Notes: generated from the letters alone by a model not told the origin. Numbered from the stretch's first letter, positions 1 through 9,894 are shown. The stretch is DNA of 64,000 bases from Streptomyces cadmiisoli (GCF_003261055.1 NZ_CP030074.1:744001-808000); one strand, 5' to 3'. Numbers and translations are program-made.

Positions 1-485
1 TCGCTGACAACGACCTTGTGCCGCTCACCGCGTACATCGAGGACGTACGCCTCGTTGGCATGCTCCCCAGACGGCACCCGTACAAAGCCCCCCGGCACCC
101 CCTTGAACTCGGCTGGCGCCGCTTCCGCGTGTTCCGCGTGCTCAGCGACCGTGCGGCCGTCGGGGCCGACGATGCGCCAGGCTGTGGCAGCCGGTCCTTC
201 GTCGTCTTCGACGTTGTCGAGGTCGTACGTCAGGAGAAGCGAGCCGTCGTCCGCGCGGACCACGTCGGCGGGGGCGCCGGCCGCCTCGATCACATCCGCG
301 GGGCGCGGGCGCGGGTCTTCGATGATCTGCTTGTACTTCGCCTCTCGGCTCCCCGGGCCCGTGCCCGCGCCCTCAGAAGCCTTGTCGTCGGAGCTACCTG
401 AGCCGCAGGCGGTCATCGCCAGCGCCGCACTCACCGCGGCCACGAGCGTGGCCGTCCGTCTCGCACGTTTCGTCAGACACAACAC
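1..485 (-). CDS. Lipoprotein, 3' end outside window
   Basis: Read on the minus strand, a GTG at 485 opens a frame that stays open to the window edge. The N-terminus has an Arg-rich n-region, a hydrophobic stretch and the lipobox LAMTAC followed by GSGSSDD, a typical type II signal and Ser/Asp linker of an actinobacterial lipoprotein, so the product should be anchored on the outer face of the membrane. The mature part (EAKYKQIIEDPRPRPADVI onward) is acidic and shows no domain I can name. A TTG two bases inside is an alternative start and the ribosome site is weak. The C-terminus is cut by the window, so length and function are unknown. Confidence 0.7.
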   Translation of the reverse strand, partial: MLCLTKRARRTATLVAAVSAALAMTACGSGSSDDKASEGAGTGPGSREAKYKQIIEDPRPRPADVIEAAGAPADVVRADDGSLLLTYDLDNVEDDEGPAATAWRIVGPDGRTVAEHAEHAEAAPAEFKGVPGGFVRVPSGEHANEAYVLDVRGERHKVVVS

Positions 486-1299
486 CGCCGCATTCTCACA
501 TGACGCGGTGGTCAACTGGGCGGAATGCGAGTCCTGGAGGGGTCAATTGCACAATTATTCCACTTCCTGGCACGCCGATACCGTGTAGCGGCACCTGCGA
601 CCTCATCGATCGGGCAGGCGGCCACGCCGGCAAGTGGCCGACCAATTAGGCATCGGCGAGTGCATGGACGCATAAAGGGCGGAAAGGGGGCGTTGGCCGT
701 CGGTCGCCGCTGGCCAACCAAAGGCTGCCGACGGGGCCGCTTTCAGACAGCCGTTCTTCGTCTTTTCGTTCCGTCCGTTGGACGGAATTGACGGATGGTG
801 GCCAAGCGTCCCATCAGGCATGTCTCCTGCTTCACGCCAAGCGCTTCGGGTGGCGAGGTCAGCGACCCGGCGTTGCCGCACGGTCCCCGTCAGAAACCAC
901 CGAACAATGACGGTTCCCCCGTCGGCCTGAGAACAACAGCGCCACATGTATAGAACGTCAGTGTCGACCTGTCGCAATCCGCCGGTATTCGCTGACCTTG
1001 TGATCAAGAGCAGTCCTCCAATCCCGTTCTGCACTCACAAGTCGCCGACACCGTCAGCACGTTTCGGCCGGAGGGCGGGAAACGGAGCCAGGTGGGAGGA
1101 CGAGCTGTGCCGGTGGGCATATTGCGGTTCATCGTGATGCGGGCTTGGGTGTATCGCGCGCTCCTCGCCGCCGCGTTCGTGACGGCCGTGCTGGCCGCGC
1201 AGTGCACCCGCATGAAGCGGTGATGGGCATGCTCACTCGGCTGCGTGGCGCCTCCAGCTGCGAGATGCGGAAGCTCAAGACCGACGAACATCGACATGC
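486..1299. other. Gap without a convincing gene
   Basis: Open frames here lack recognisable protein similarity. The only suggestive item is a 28-codon frame at 1137-1223 (+) beginning MRAWVYRALLAAAFVTAVLA, which looks like a bare signal sequence ending at CTRMKR; it has no good ribosome site and may be a remnant. The stretch ends in an integrase-like fragment. Confidence 0.4.
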
Positions 1300-1506
1300 A
1301 GCCCCATACTGTCCGGCTGGGAAAGCGTCCCTCATTCCATCCCCCTGGACCCTGTTCCCTGGACAGTGCTGCAGCGGTGTCTGGCCCACCTAGAGGCATC
1401 GCGGACAAACAACCCGCACGTCATTGGTCGCCAAGCCGCGGCCTTCGGTACGGATCAGCAAGCCGCCCTGACCTATGTCGCCCCCGGGCTACTGCCCGAT
1501 CACTGA
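1300..1506 (+). pseudogene. Tail of a decayed tyrosine integrase-like gene
   Basis: Frame 1 reads VPLDPVPWTVLQRCLAHLE, then TNNPHVIGRQAAAFGTDQQ and ALTYVAPGLLPDH before a stop at 1506. This matches, from memory of the family, the C-terminal end of the site-specific integrase-like proteins common in Streptomyces (ANPHV, then VAAAFGM, then YLADHV), but the central part between NPHV and the last helix is missing. It is a non-functional remnant with no start or catalytic core. Confidence 0.45.
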
Positions 1507-1553
1507 ACATCAGCGCAGCGTCAGAGAACGGATCGAGTAGCGGGCCCTGACCG

Positions 1554-1625
1554 CGAGAGCGACAGCGATGTACGTCTTGCCAACGGCGGGAGCCCGAAGC
1601 ACGTCGGCATTCGCATTGCCATCGA
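1554..1625 (-). pseudogene. IstB-like ATPase fragment (IS21 helper)
   Basis: The minus strand reads NADVLRAPAVGKTYIAVALA, a Walker A region of the IstB type (consensus GPPGVGKTHLAVAL) with the first Gly and Pro residues altered. Only about 25 codons remain. The matching fragment at 57.5 kb keeps GPPGVG but has lost the Lys of GKT. Both are dead remnants of the same IS21-family gene. Confidence 0.6.
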
Positions 1626-1670
1626 CGGATGAAACGGTGGCTAGAGCCAACCTCCTCTCGTCCTACAATT

Positions 1671-2408
1671 ATGGGTGTGGCGATGACTTACAGCAGCGGA
1701 AGCTACGACGACCTTCCCAATCACGCTAGGCCGGATATCTATCTGGCTCCGCTCACCGCCACACCCAACGAGTGGGTAACCGTCCTTGGTAAGCCCATCC
1801 AGCAACGCTCCGACTGGGGGATCACCAGCTATCTGACCAGCCCTGAGGCACAGGCACACGCATTGCAGGAGTACACCTGGAGTCAGGCAGCGATCGGCGC
1901 TGCCGGGGTCAGCACCTTCTACCCGAAGGGACACACAGTCTTCGGGGAGGGCCTTCGAGATGAGGACGAGCACGCGGAGTTCTTCGTCCAGCGCCGGGCC
2001 CATCTAGGGTTCGCCGAACCGACGCTGGAGTTCACCCCCTCGTTCCTGTGGTACTTCGACGCCATCCCCCGGAACGACCGCTCGTGGTACTACCTCAGCG
2101 AGGTCGGCCGTGAGCACGAACTGGTCCGCATTTGCCGCACCGACACAGAATTGCGCGTCGACATCGCGGCCTTGCCCCTACGCCGCTACCTTGCCGCGCG
2201 TAGACGCCTTCTGGTCCTTCAGCATGACTGGATCTCCTGGCTCGACCAGGCACCAGAGCCGCGCATCGATGCGGTCGACCGCTCCGACGTGCGGCACTTC
2301 GCCTTCCATAGCGGAGCGACCAGCTCTGCGGAACGGCCGGGATTCGTGCGACTGATTGGGAAGCAGATCGTGCTACCGCTCGACACAGCACTCGTCGATC
2401 TAGTGTGA
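1671..2408 (+). CDS. Uncharacterised 245-aa protein, copy 1
   Basis: The start is set at ATG 1671 because the homologous copy at 57641 shares sequence from just upstream but lacks the earlier ATG at 1629; ATG 1683 (MTYSSG) is an alternative. No strong ribosome site is visible. The protein is soluble, rich in aromatic and charged residues (FLWYFDAIPRNDRSWYYL, then ELRVDIAALPLRRYLA), without signal peptide or membrane segment. I do not recognise a family. It differs from copy 2 at scattered residues (for example Cys in VRICRTD where copy 2 has Arg). Preservation of two full-length frames 56 kb apart argues that the gene is real, possibly a passenger of a mobile unit marked by the IstB fragment. 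Confidence 0.6.
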   Translation: MGVAMTYSSGSYDDLPNHARPDIYLAPLTATPNEWVTVLGKPIQQRSDWGITSYLTSPEAQAHALQEYTWSQAAIGAAGVSTFYPKGHTVFGEGLRDEDEHAEFFVQRRAHLGFAEPTLEFTPSFLWYFDAIPRNDRSWYYLSEVGREHELVRICRTDTELRVDIAALPLRRYLAARRRLLVLQHDWISWLDQAPEPRIDAVDRSDVRHFAFHSGATSSAERPGFVRLIGKQIVLPLDTALVDLV

Positions 2409-2535
2409 TGCGCCAGACATGGCGGGCCTAAGCTTGGTGTTGACCCCGGCCGTTCGCCTGACCTGCTGATCTTGGTTCGTTGCCGGGACAGAAGAGCGGC
2501 CGTCCTTCACGCTTCGAGGTGTCGAGCAACGTCGC

Positions 2536-2706
2536 GTGAAGGAACGGCCGCTGGTGAAGAGTCTTGCCGCTGAACAGTCCGCTGACGCCGCGTTGGGCGT
2601 CCTGTCCCACTTTCGTGTCGAGTTCTACGACTGCTTCTGCACCCGGGCGGATGCGCTCTTTGAGCTGACCGACGCGGTGCTGTGCTCGGACGGCCCGGTG
2701 ACGGAG
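2536..2706 (+). pseudogene. N-terminal fragment of a DDE transposase
   Basis: The reading VKERPLVKSLAAEQS, then FRVEFYDCFCTRADALFEL and TDAVLCSDGPV, is the beginning of a transposase group widespread in Streptomyces (the NF041680-type family). After about 57 codons the similarity ends and the frame runs into other DNA. A second damaged member lies at 16123-16400 on the other strand. Confidence 0.7.
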
Positions 2707-2774
2707 CCTCCTCCTGAGTGGTGGACACGCTGCTACTGGATCTGCTTGGACCGGAGGAAGCGAGCAGACCGCTG

Positions 2775-2856
2775 ATGGCGATGAAGGATTACTCGGACGA
2801 GTTGAAGGCCGATGCCGTGGCCTTGTACGAGTCCACACCCGGGGCGACGTCCTTCG
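2775..2856 (+). pseudogene. IS3-family OrfA N-terminal fragment
   Basis: The reading MAMKDYSDELKADAVALYES followed by TPGAT is the start of an IS3-type OrfA (helix-turn-helix protein). It is cut off at about 2856, exactly where the terminator of the neighbouring protease gene begins. Confidence 0.65.
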
Positions 2857-2858
2857 GA

Positions 2859-2895
2859 AGGGACCGGTGCCGCAGTGCGTGCGGCACCGGTCCCT
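2859..2895 (-). terminator. Hairpin behind the subtilase gene
   Basis: The arms at 2859-2874 and 2880-2895 are a perfect 16-bp inverted repeat (AGGGACCGGTGCCGCA and its complement) with a five-base loop. It begins three bases after the stop of the large protease and has no T-run, as is usual for Streptomyces terminators. It is symmetric and could work in both directions. Confidence 0.85.
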
Positions 2896-2898
2896 GCG

Positions 2899-5800
2899 TC
2901 ACTTCAGGCCGTGAGCGCGGATGATGGTCTGGCTGACCGAGCTTCCCTTTTCATCGGTGGCAGTGGTCCGCAGCGAGACGAACGAGGCCGAGTGAGGTGC
3001 GATGAGGACCGTCGTCCAGGAACCGTCGTGGCGGATGGCCTTCTGGCGATGCCACGTGGCTCCGTCGTCGTACGAGACTTCGAGTCGCACGGAAGAGACC
3101 TTGGTTGCCGGTGCGCCGAGCACTGAGGGCGTGATCGAGAGGTCTGCGATGCGCCGGGCGCTGCCGTCGAGGTCGAGGTCTACGGCGTAGTCGAGTTGCA
3201 CCAGTGGAACGGTTGCCTGCTCCGCTTCGCCGGAGACGAAGGACCACTCGGTGTGCGTGGAGGTGGAGTAACGGCTGTACGCGCGGTTGTCGTTCGTGGC
3301 GTCCACCACGAGCCGGTAGGGCAGCCGATCCGGGGAGAGGTCCCAGCCGGCCCCCCTGCCGCTGTCCGACTCGGCGATCAGCGCGTTGCCCTGGTGGAGC
3401 GATGTGCGCTGGGACAGGCCGTTTGCCCAGTCGGTGCTGCCGGAGTGTGCCGCTCCGCCGCTCGCCCAGGCGGGCGCGTTGAAGAACAGCGAGCTGCCGT
3501 CACGAGTGGGAAGATCCGCACCGATCATGCGGGGACGAACGATGGGAGTGATCCAACGCTCCTGGTGAGTTTCACCAGCGTGGTACGTCACCAGTTCCGA
3601 CGCCTCGCGCACCACGCGGTCGACAGTGACCTCCTGCTGCCATTTGACGCCGGCGTCCGTCGAGACCCAGTCGGTACGTGATCCGCGCGTCACGGGTTCG
3701 GCTTCGAAGCTCCACACAATGTCTGCGTACCGCGCGAAGTCCAGGCGAGTCTCCCTGACGGGAGTCCCTTCCTTCTGGCCGAAGGTGACGTCGACCCGCG
3801 CCAGGTTGCGTGAGTCGGCCCGGTAGGTGAGGTCCTTGGGGATGCCACCCACGTGGTGGCTGACCAGGTCGTACAGGTAGGCGGGGGTGGGATGCGCCGT
3901 AGCACGCAGGCGCAGGCTCTTCCGGGGCGATGCGGCGATTTGAGCGATCAGTGCTTCACCGCCGTCCTTGGTCACAGATGCCACCGCGAGTGGCCCGGGA
4001 GTCGCGTGGTCATCCTGCCCGTACCACTTGTAGAGCCGCCGATCTCCGTCGTTGACGACAAGGAGCAGCTTCACTCCGGCGGCATGGGCGGCCCGGGTCT
4101 GCTCGTATGCGGGGATGGAGCTGTTGTGGCGTACCACAGCGGCCTTGCCTCGGACGGACAAGTGTGCGTATTCCGAAGCCGTACCCGTGCCGGCGAAGAC
4201 GGCATCCAGCTCCGTGGTGCCGTCAGGCAGTGGCTTGGTCCCGGGCTGGGTAAGCACGTCCAGTTCCTGTGAGCCTCGGGAAACGGCGAGAGGCGTTTGA
4301 GGGGCCCGCCATCTCGTGGTGAAGTCGAAAGCGCCGAGCTTGACGTTCTCCGGTGATGGCTGAGCCCAGACACTGTCGTACGTCGAGTTGATCTTCATGG
4401 CGTCCATCACGACCCCGTCCTGCGGTTGCGTCGTCGTGAACGTGCGCCGGTACTCGACTCTGGTGCTCACCGGCATGCTCGGCTTGGGGGTGAGAGCCTG
4501 AACCTGGACCGCTTGGGAAGCGTCGAAGGAAACCACCCTCGGATCTGTCAACTCGACTTCCGGGTCACCCAGCAGCGCCACACCCACGGAGCCAGGTCCG
4601 TGGGCGCCACGCACCTCCTTGAACATCATCGCCGTGTAGGTGTCGGTCGGCAGATGAAGGGTCATTCCGGTCGCCGGCACCGACAGGTAGCGGGCTTCGC
4701 TCTCCTTCGAGCCCTTGAGCACGACATCGCCCGTCATGGGTTGGCCGTCGCGGTCCTTCGCACGGAGCGTCAAGTCGTAGCGCTCGGAATCGGTCCTCGT
4801 GCTCAGGACGGTATGTGCGACAACCGCGCCTGTGCTGTCCTGTGCGATGACCTGTCCGGTGTATCCGCCCGTGGCGATCCCACGTGGGTCGATGACGAGG
4901 TTGACCGACGCGCTGTCGTTCGCCGGCACGACGATCTGGTCGGAGCCCAGGGCGAACAGGCTGCTGGGGCTTTGGCCGCGGTCCAGCATGAGCCGGAGCG
5001 TCACCGGGCTGTTGCCGTGGTTGGTGTAGGTGATGTGCCGTTCGACCGGCTGCGGGTCACGTGACCACTTGATGAGCCCTGTATCCACCTTGCCGGAGGC
5101 GACGACTTGCGCGCGGAAAGCCGCAGAAGCGTCGACCCGGCCGCTCCCACCGAGGTAGGGAGTGATGTCAGGGGTGATCTTGCTGGTGCTCATCAGAGCG
5201 TCCTTGAGCTGCTGCCCCGACCAGTCGGGGTGCTTCTCCGCAAGAAGTGCGGCGGCGCCGGCGACATGCGGAGTCGCCATCGACGTGCCGTTCTTGGTGG
5301 TGTAATACCCCTCGCCGTTGCTGTACTGGGAACGCGCTGCCAGAATTCCTACTCCTGGGGCGGTCACCTCGGGCTTGAGTCCGTCGTCGCCCTCGCGGGG
5401 GCCGCTGCTCGAGAAGTCAGCTATCTTCTCCGCGGAGTCGACCGCGCCAACGGTCAGAGCGGACTCGGCCGTTCCGGGCGCGTAGACTGTGTACGAAGGT
5501 GCCTCCTTACCGCTGTTGCCGGCGGCAATGACGAAGAGTGCGCCGGTCTCTTTGCTGAGCTGGTTGACGCTTTGGCTCGTCGGATCGTCCTGAGTATGCA
5601 CCGCGGCGATACCCAGACTCATGTTGATGATCTTTGCCTTCTCGGTTTTGGCGGCCCACTCCATGCCCTCGATGATCGAGGACAGTGTCCCAGTACCCTG
5701 GCTGTCGAGGACCTTCCCGATGATCAGATCGGCGCCTGGGGCAACCCCTCGTTCCTTACCCGCCGATGCGGCGCCAGTACCCGCGAGGATGGAGGCCACG

Positions 5801-6663
5801 TGCGTGCCATGACCGCGCCTGTCCGTGACATCTTCGCCCGGGATAAAGCTGCGACTGCTGACGATTCGCTTCTCCAGGTCGGGGTGGCCCGCGTCGATCC
5901 CCCCGTCGAGAACCGCAACCTTGACGCCCGCGCCGGTGGCGCCATCCTCCCAGACCCCGGGCGCGCCGATCTGGGCTGTACTGTCCGCCAATGTTGCTTC
6001 GGCCTTGCCGTCCAGCCAGATCTTCTCGATGCCGCCGGCCAGGGACGGCGGTTCGGCTGCCTTCCGGTCTGCCTTTTCCTCGGACGTGGGGACAAGAGCA
6101 CGCCACAGGCTCGTGACACGGGAGCGATCTGCGACCACTGCCTCGCCATCGATGGACTCCAGTTGCCGCTTGATGGCGACCCCCGGCAAGTCTGCTGCGG
6201 GAAGCCGCGATGCCCCCGCCTCGCGTGTGACGATCAGCGGCAGTCCGGACGTGTGCTCGTCGTCGTACCCCTGAGATATGAGGTCGGTGACATTGAAGAG
6301 CCGCTTGTCGAGTACGCCGGAGGCCACATAGGGATGAGCATCCGCAGGGAATACGTAAGTGCCCGAGTCATCGGTGACGGTTCGGACCGATCCGCTGGCG
6401 CCCGGACGCTCCTCCACGCTCAGGGAGGAGGGCCTGCCCTTCGCTCCAGGAGTGACGGTCACCTTGTCGCCGGTGATCAGGGTGACGGTGCGAGGGCGGC
6501 CGACAGCGGACTGATCCGCTGCGCGGCTATTTGAAGCCTCGGAGTCCGCGATGGAGAAGGATGCGGACGGGGATGCGGAAGCGGAGACGGAACCGACGCC
6601 TGAAAGCAGTGCCAGAGCGATTCCCAGTGCCGCCACCCGCCGGCTATGTGAAAACGGAAGCAA
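2899..6663 (-). CDS. Large secreted S8 (subtilisin-type) serine protease
   Basis: The 1254-aa product starts at TTG 6663, supported by AGGAA six bases upstream. Residues 1-30 form a Sec signal peptide (MLPFSHSRRVAALGIALALL). A propeptide follows to about 225. The peptidase S8 domain (about 235-515) carries the catalytic triad D253 (AVLDGGID), H285 (RGHGTHVAS) and S461 (NGTSMATPHVAGA), plus oxyanion N383 (AAGNSG). The remaining 740 residues hold beta-rich domains, with a protease-associated-like segment around KAAVVRHNSS. This layout is common in large Streptomyces extracellular subtilases, which digest external proteins. The gene is single, with its own terminator. The substrate is unknown. 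Confidence 0.93.
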   Translation of the reverse strand: MLPFSHSRRVAALGIALALLSGVGSVSASASPSASFSIADSEASNSRAADQSAVGRPRTVTLITGDKVTVTPGAKGRPSSLSVEERPGASGSVRTVTDDSGTYVFPADAHPYVASGVLDKRLFNVTDLISQGYDDEHTSGLPLIVTREAGASRLPAADLPGVAIKRQLESIDGEAVVADRSRVTSLWRALVPTSEEKADRKAAEPPSLAGGIEKIWLDGKAEATLADSTAQIGAPGVWEDGATGAGVKVAVLDGGIDAGHPDLEKRIVSSRSFIPGEDVTDRRGHGTHVASILAGTGAASAGKERGVAPGADLIIGKVLDSQGTGTLSSIIEGMEWAAKTEKAKIINMSLGIAAVHTQDDPTSQSVNQLSKETGALFVIAAGNSGKEAPSYTVYAPGTAESALTVGAVDSAEKIADFSSSGPREGDDGLKPEVTAPGVGILAARSQYSNGEGYYTTKNGTSMATPHVAGAAALLAEKHPDWSGQQLKDALMSTSKITPDITPYLGGSGRVDASAAFRAQVVASGKVDTGLIKWSRDPQPVERHITYTNHGNSPVTLRLMLDRGQSPSSLFALGSDQIVVPANDSASVNLVIDPRGIATGGYTGQVIAQDSTGAVVAHTVLSTRTDSERYDLTLRAKDRDGQPMTGDVVLKGSKESEARYLSVPATGMTLHLPTDTYTAMMFKEVRGAHGPGSVGVALLGDPEVELTDPRVVSFDASQAVQVQALTPKPSMPVSTRVEYRRTFTTTQPQDGVVMDAMKINSTYDSVWAQPSPENVKLGAFDFTTRWRAPQTPLAVSRGSQELDVLTQPGTKPLPDGTTELDAVFAGTGTASEYAHLSVRGKAAVVRHNSSIPAYEQTRAAHAAGVKLLLVVNDGDRRLYKWYGQDDHATPGPLAVASVTKDGGEALIAQIAASPRKSLRLRATAHPTPAYLYDLVSHHVGGIPKDLTYRADSRNLARVDVTFGQKEGTPVRETRLDFARYADIVWSFEAEPVTRGSRTDWVSTDAGVKWQQEVTVDRVVREASELVTYHAGETHQERWITPIVRPRMIGADLPTRDGSSLFFNAPAWASGGAAHSGSTDWANGLSQRTSLHQGNALIAESDSGRGAGWDLSPDRLPYRLVVDATNDNRAYSRYSTSTHTEWSFVSGEAEQATVPLVQLDYAVDLDLDGSARRIADLSITPSVLGAPATKVSSVRLEVSYDDGATWHRQKAIRHDGSWTTVLIAPHSASFVSLRTTATDEKGSSVSQTIIRAHGLK

Positions 6664-7389
6664 AGAATGTTCCTAACCGAGAAGGTAATCGGAGACCAAC
6701 TGCTCCGACATACGATCGAGGTGAGGGCCGTTCATGCAACCGATAGGCCTGGCACATTGATGACATGTCTCATAGTGGACACGGGATATGGGAACTGTCT
6801 CGCAGTTGTGGCGCGCGGGTACAGCTTTTCTTGCGCTTGAATCCTAGACAAGCGATGCTGTGAGAAGCTAGTCGGAATTCGTATGTTCCGCGCGGTGCGT
6901 ACCGGTCAACAGGGCGAAGGGCGGCGAGATTTAGGAGGATTGCGGCGGCTGATGCGTTGGATGTTGACGTACGTTACCTTGCGGCGTCGCGTCTTTTGAC
7001 GCCTTGCCGGAGTAAATGCAATCAGACTTTCGTCACCCGCCCTCCGAATTTTCCAAGCAGCACGGTCCTCCGCAGCGAGCCAGCCCAACTCCGACTTTCT
7101 TTCTGTCCGATGACTCCCGTGACTGGACCGCGTTCTCTTGAAGATGACTGAACTACTTCGTGCGTGGAAGTGAGCCCCGTGCAGAGGTGCGGCATATTCA
7201 GGTCGGCGTCCCTGTTGCGCAGTTGCTCGGGATGGGTCGTGATCCAGGACGTGACCTCGCGGACCGAGGGAGGCTTGGGTCCCGGGCCGGGCGCGTATCC
7301 GCGCCCGGCCCGGTAGCGTCGCAGGTGGCGCAGCCTGTGTGGGCGGTCAGTGGTCAGCGAGCCGGAGGAGGAGCGCTTCCAGCGAGCGC
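6664..7389. other. Intergenic region with transposon debris
   Basis: The first 300 bases are the likely promoter region of the subtilase gene; I see no clear consensus boxes. Around 7180-7290 the minus strand reads SVREVTSWITTHPEQLRNRD, which resembles the central part of ISL3-type transposases (REVxxWxxxxP), but it is too short to be sure. No intact gene is present. Confidence 0.4.
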
Positions 7390-7527
7390 GAGGCCCGCCA
7401 CGACGCGTTCCGCTGGCTTAACCGCTACAACACCCGACGCCGTCACTCCCACCTCGTACACCGCAGCCCGATCGCCTACGAGACTGCGTCCGAAACAGCT
7501 TCAACTACGCTTGCACCAGCCGCATAG
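7390..7527 (+). pseudogene. IS3-family OrfB C-terminal fragment
   Basis: The reading HDAFRWLNRYNTRRRHSHLV followed by HRSPIAYE and a stop after TTLAPAA is the end of an IS3-type transposase (YNxxRxHSxLxxxSPxxYE). Nothing upstream continues it, so only the last 45 or so codons remain. Confidence 0.75.
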
Positions 7528-7579
7528 CCCGTTTCCAGGATTCGAGGTCAAGGCCCGGTGGCTGATGTACGTTCCCGGA

Positions 7580-8830
7580 TCACCGTGCCGGCGCAGTGGT
7601 GGCGTCCGCGACGGACCTGCGGCGACGGAGCCCGAAAGCGGTCAGGGCCGAGAACGCCAGTAGCAGTCCCGCGCCGGCGGCGAAAGGCGCGCGCAAGCCG
7701 AGCGAATGCGTGACCACACCGCTGGCGACGGCACCGAGGGCGCTCGCACCTGCATTGATCTTCTGGTAGGCCATGCTGACCCTGCCGAGCAGGCGGTCCG
7801 GCACGACGCTCTGCCTCACAGAAACTGCCACGACGTTGAATGCCAGCGCCGCGGCACCGTAGCAGCCGATGAAGCAGCAGAACGCAACGCTGGAAGAGAC
7901 CGAACCCGCTGCGGCCACAGTCGCCGCCTGGCCGATCATGGCAATGGTGAGCGTCCTACCGGTGCCGATCCGCTCAGCCAGCCATGCGACGGCGACGGCC
8001 CCGACCAGGCCACCGATAGCGAAAGCGGCCATGACCAGTCCGTAGCCGATGCCGCTGAGATGGAGCACGTCCCTGGTGTACAGCACCAGGACTGCCGTGA
8101 GGCCGACAACCACGAGATTGCTGGCGCCGGAGGCTACACACAGGAGCCGGAGGAAGCCATGATTCCAGAGCCAGTTGACGCCCTCTGCTACCTCTCGGCG
8201 TATGGATCTCTTCGGCGTTGCAACAGGTCTGTGCGCTCGATAGCTCCCTGGCAACAGCGCGACCAGCACGGCAGCACTCGCAATGCAGGCCGTCTGAACT
8301 GCGAATGGCGCTGCCACGGACACCGTGAACAGCACGGCGCCCAGCGGCGATCCGAGGAGATTTCCCGTCACCTGCGCTGACGCCTGCAGGGCTCCATTGG
8401 CTCGGGTCCGGCCGCTCGGTGCGACGAGTGCCGGCACCATGCCGGCCCACGCGCCGACGTACATGACCTGTGCGGCTCCGAGCAGCAGAGCGATTCCGCC
8501 GAGCAGTGCGATCGAGGCCTGCCCCAGGAGAATCGCCGCGGTGAACACGCCCACCACCACGGCTCTCAGCAGGTCGGTGATCCACAGGACACGTCGACGG
8601 TCCAGCCGGTCGGCGGCGACTCCGGATATCAGGCCGACCACGAGCCACGGCAGTTGCTCTGCGACGAAGACAATGGACACGTCTCGTGGATCGCTTGTGA
8701 GCTGGCCCGCGAGTAGCGGCATCGCGGTCAGGCCTATTCCGTCACCGAGGCCGGCCACGGACACTGCGCTCCACAGCAGGCGGAACCGGTGGCCGAGCGG
8801 CTGTCGAGGCAGGGTGGGTGGAGCTGACAT
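7580..8830 (-). CDS. MFS exporter
   Basis: A 416-aa membrane protein with about 12 hydrophobic segments. The signature GVAADRLDRRRVLWITDLLR between helices 2 and 3 is the MFS motif A seen in the MFS_3 / transmembrane secretion effector group, often drug or siderophore exporters. The start is set at ATG 8830 (MSAPPTLPRQPLGHRFRLLW), with GGAAG 11 bases upstream; longer frames have no hydrophobic or conserved sequence. It is divergent from the cupin-like gene at 9433. The protein looks intact; the substrate cannot be told. Confidence 0.85.
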   Translation of the reverse strand: MSAPPTLPRQPLGHRFRLLWSAVSVAGLGDGIGLTAMPLLAGQLTSDPRDVSIVFVAEQLPWLVVGLISGVAADRLDRRRVLWITDLLRAVVVGVFTAAILLGQASIALLGGIALLLGAAQVMYVGAWAGMVPALVAPSGRTRANGALQASAQVTGNLLGSPLGAVLFTVSVAAPFAVQTACIASAAVLVALLPGSYRAHRPVATPKRSIRREVAEGVNWLWNHGFLRLLCVASGASNLVVVGLTAVLVLYTRDVLHLSGIGYGLVMAAFAIGGLVGAVAVAWLAERIGTGRTLTIAMIGQAATVAAAGSVSSSVAFCCFIGCYGAAALAFNVVAVSVRQSVVPDRLLGRVSMAYQKINAGASALGAVASGVVTHSLGLRAPFAAGAGLLLAFSALTAFGLRRRRSVADATTAPAR

Positions 8831-9432
8831 GGGAGACCGTTCTTCCGGAAGACGAGTGAGCAGCGCGCCGAGGTCATCAGACGGCCTGGCCGCCCGGTTT
8901 TGGGAGTGCCCGGCTGCGACGGCCACGGGTGACGTGCCCACCTTCGAGACCGGCGTGGCAACGTTGGTTCGCGAACCGGGCCCGGGAGACAGAGGGCACT
9001 TCTGAGGCCGTCGTAGCGGACCGTGGCGCAACACCGGTCGGAGGGGCATGCGGATCACGTGCTTCGCGACCAACACGCCCCTCAGGCCGATTGCCGAGTT
9101 CGAACTGCGTCACCGGTTGCCAGCCCGGGATCGACGCGCGGTTTGACGTAGGACAAGTCCCGAGTTCCCGGGACTACCGTTCGGCTGCGGCACAGGTTCA
9201 TAATCGGGAACCTCGGGCGGCTGCGTTGCATCCTTCGGCATCTCCGAGGGCGCTCCGCGAGGCAATGCCGTCAATATGCCGGAAGTCGGGGAGTCGCATC
9301 CCCACTCGACGTAGCTGCACAGACGGACAGGCGCCATGTCGACTGGTTCGTTCGCGCAGCAGATTCAGAGGATCTGTGTTCACATACGAAGGTGCAGAGG
9401 AAAGTGAGGAATCATTTTACACAGATATCGGA
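8831..9432. other. Divergent intergenic region
   Basis: Six hundred bases separate the MFS gene and the next plus-strand gene. Long open frames on both strands lack similarity and disagree with each other. From about 9380 the sequence turns A+T-richer, in step with the following gene. Promoters for both directions should lie here but no clear motif is visible. Confidence 0.4.
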
Positions 9433-9894
9433 ATGAGTCTTTCCGTGCATCGCGGAAAGAGCGCGGCTCTCGTATGGCCACGAGGGGCAGGCATCGTACT
9501 GGAAGATGTCTCCACTGAATACATGCGGGACCTGGTCGATTGTTCGCCCTCCGACGACGTATTGGTAGACCATGGCGGGTCGGCTCGAAAAAGAATGATG
9601 CGGCTGCTCTGTGAAACATTAGATGTGCCGGAGGTCGGACTGGCCCGCTGGACCCTGGGTGTTGGTCAGAGAATTGACGATACCAACGACCGCCAGGACG
9701 TGCTTCTCCTGTCGCTCGACGGCGGTTTCGAATGTCGCATCGATTCCGTGGGGGAAATTCCGGGCAAAACCCTGAATGATTCATCCATCCATCTCCGGGC
9801 CCGGTTCGGAGAGGTTCTGTATATACCGAAGAGCCTTGGCTTCTCGGTTTCCGGGGCCCATTCTCGGTGCAGCATCCTGAAGGTGGAGTTCTAG
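9433..9894 (+). CDS. Small cupin/JmjC-like protein lacking metal ligands
   Basis: The proposed start is ATG 9433 (MSLSVHRGKSAALVW), with AGTGAGGA some 25 bases upstream and a weak site; GTG 9376 is an alternative. The 153-aa product has no signal. Its second half (DVLLLSLDGGFECRIDSVG, then LRARFGEVLYIPKSLGF) follows the same strand pattern as the JmjC/cupin protein at 39750 (GPGERLWIPRGWVHVGF), but the metal-binding HxD and distal His are absent; the position after the proline strand is Leu-Gly-Phe. It may be a degenerate or regulatory cupin. I assign no function. Base composition is lower in G+C than its neighbours. Confidence 0.55.
   Translation: MSLSVHRGKSAALVWPRGAGIVLEDVSTEYMRDLVDCSPSDDVLVDHGGSARKRMMRLLCETLDVPEVGLARWTLGVGQRIDDTNDRQDVLLLSLDGGFECRIDSVGEIPGKTLNDSSIHLRARFGEVLYIPKSLGFSVSGAHSRCSILKVEF

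Larger units (their letters stand above)
1551..2432 (+). repeat. Left copy of an 0.88-kb direct repeat
   Basis: This segment aligns without gaps to 57521-58402 (constant offset 55,970) with scattered substitutions. It contains an IstB-like fragment on the minus strand and a complete 245-aa gene on the plus strand. Similarity fades abruptly on the left at 1551 and gradually on the right after about 2430. The two copies are in the same orientation and bracket the whole RiPP and catabolic region. Confidence 0.85.

Noticed and set aside
5107..6534. 475-codon plus-strand frame inside the subtilase gene
   Set aside because: The subtilase on the minus strand has the full catalytic triad; the opposite frame has no domain and is a composition artefact.
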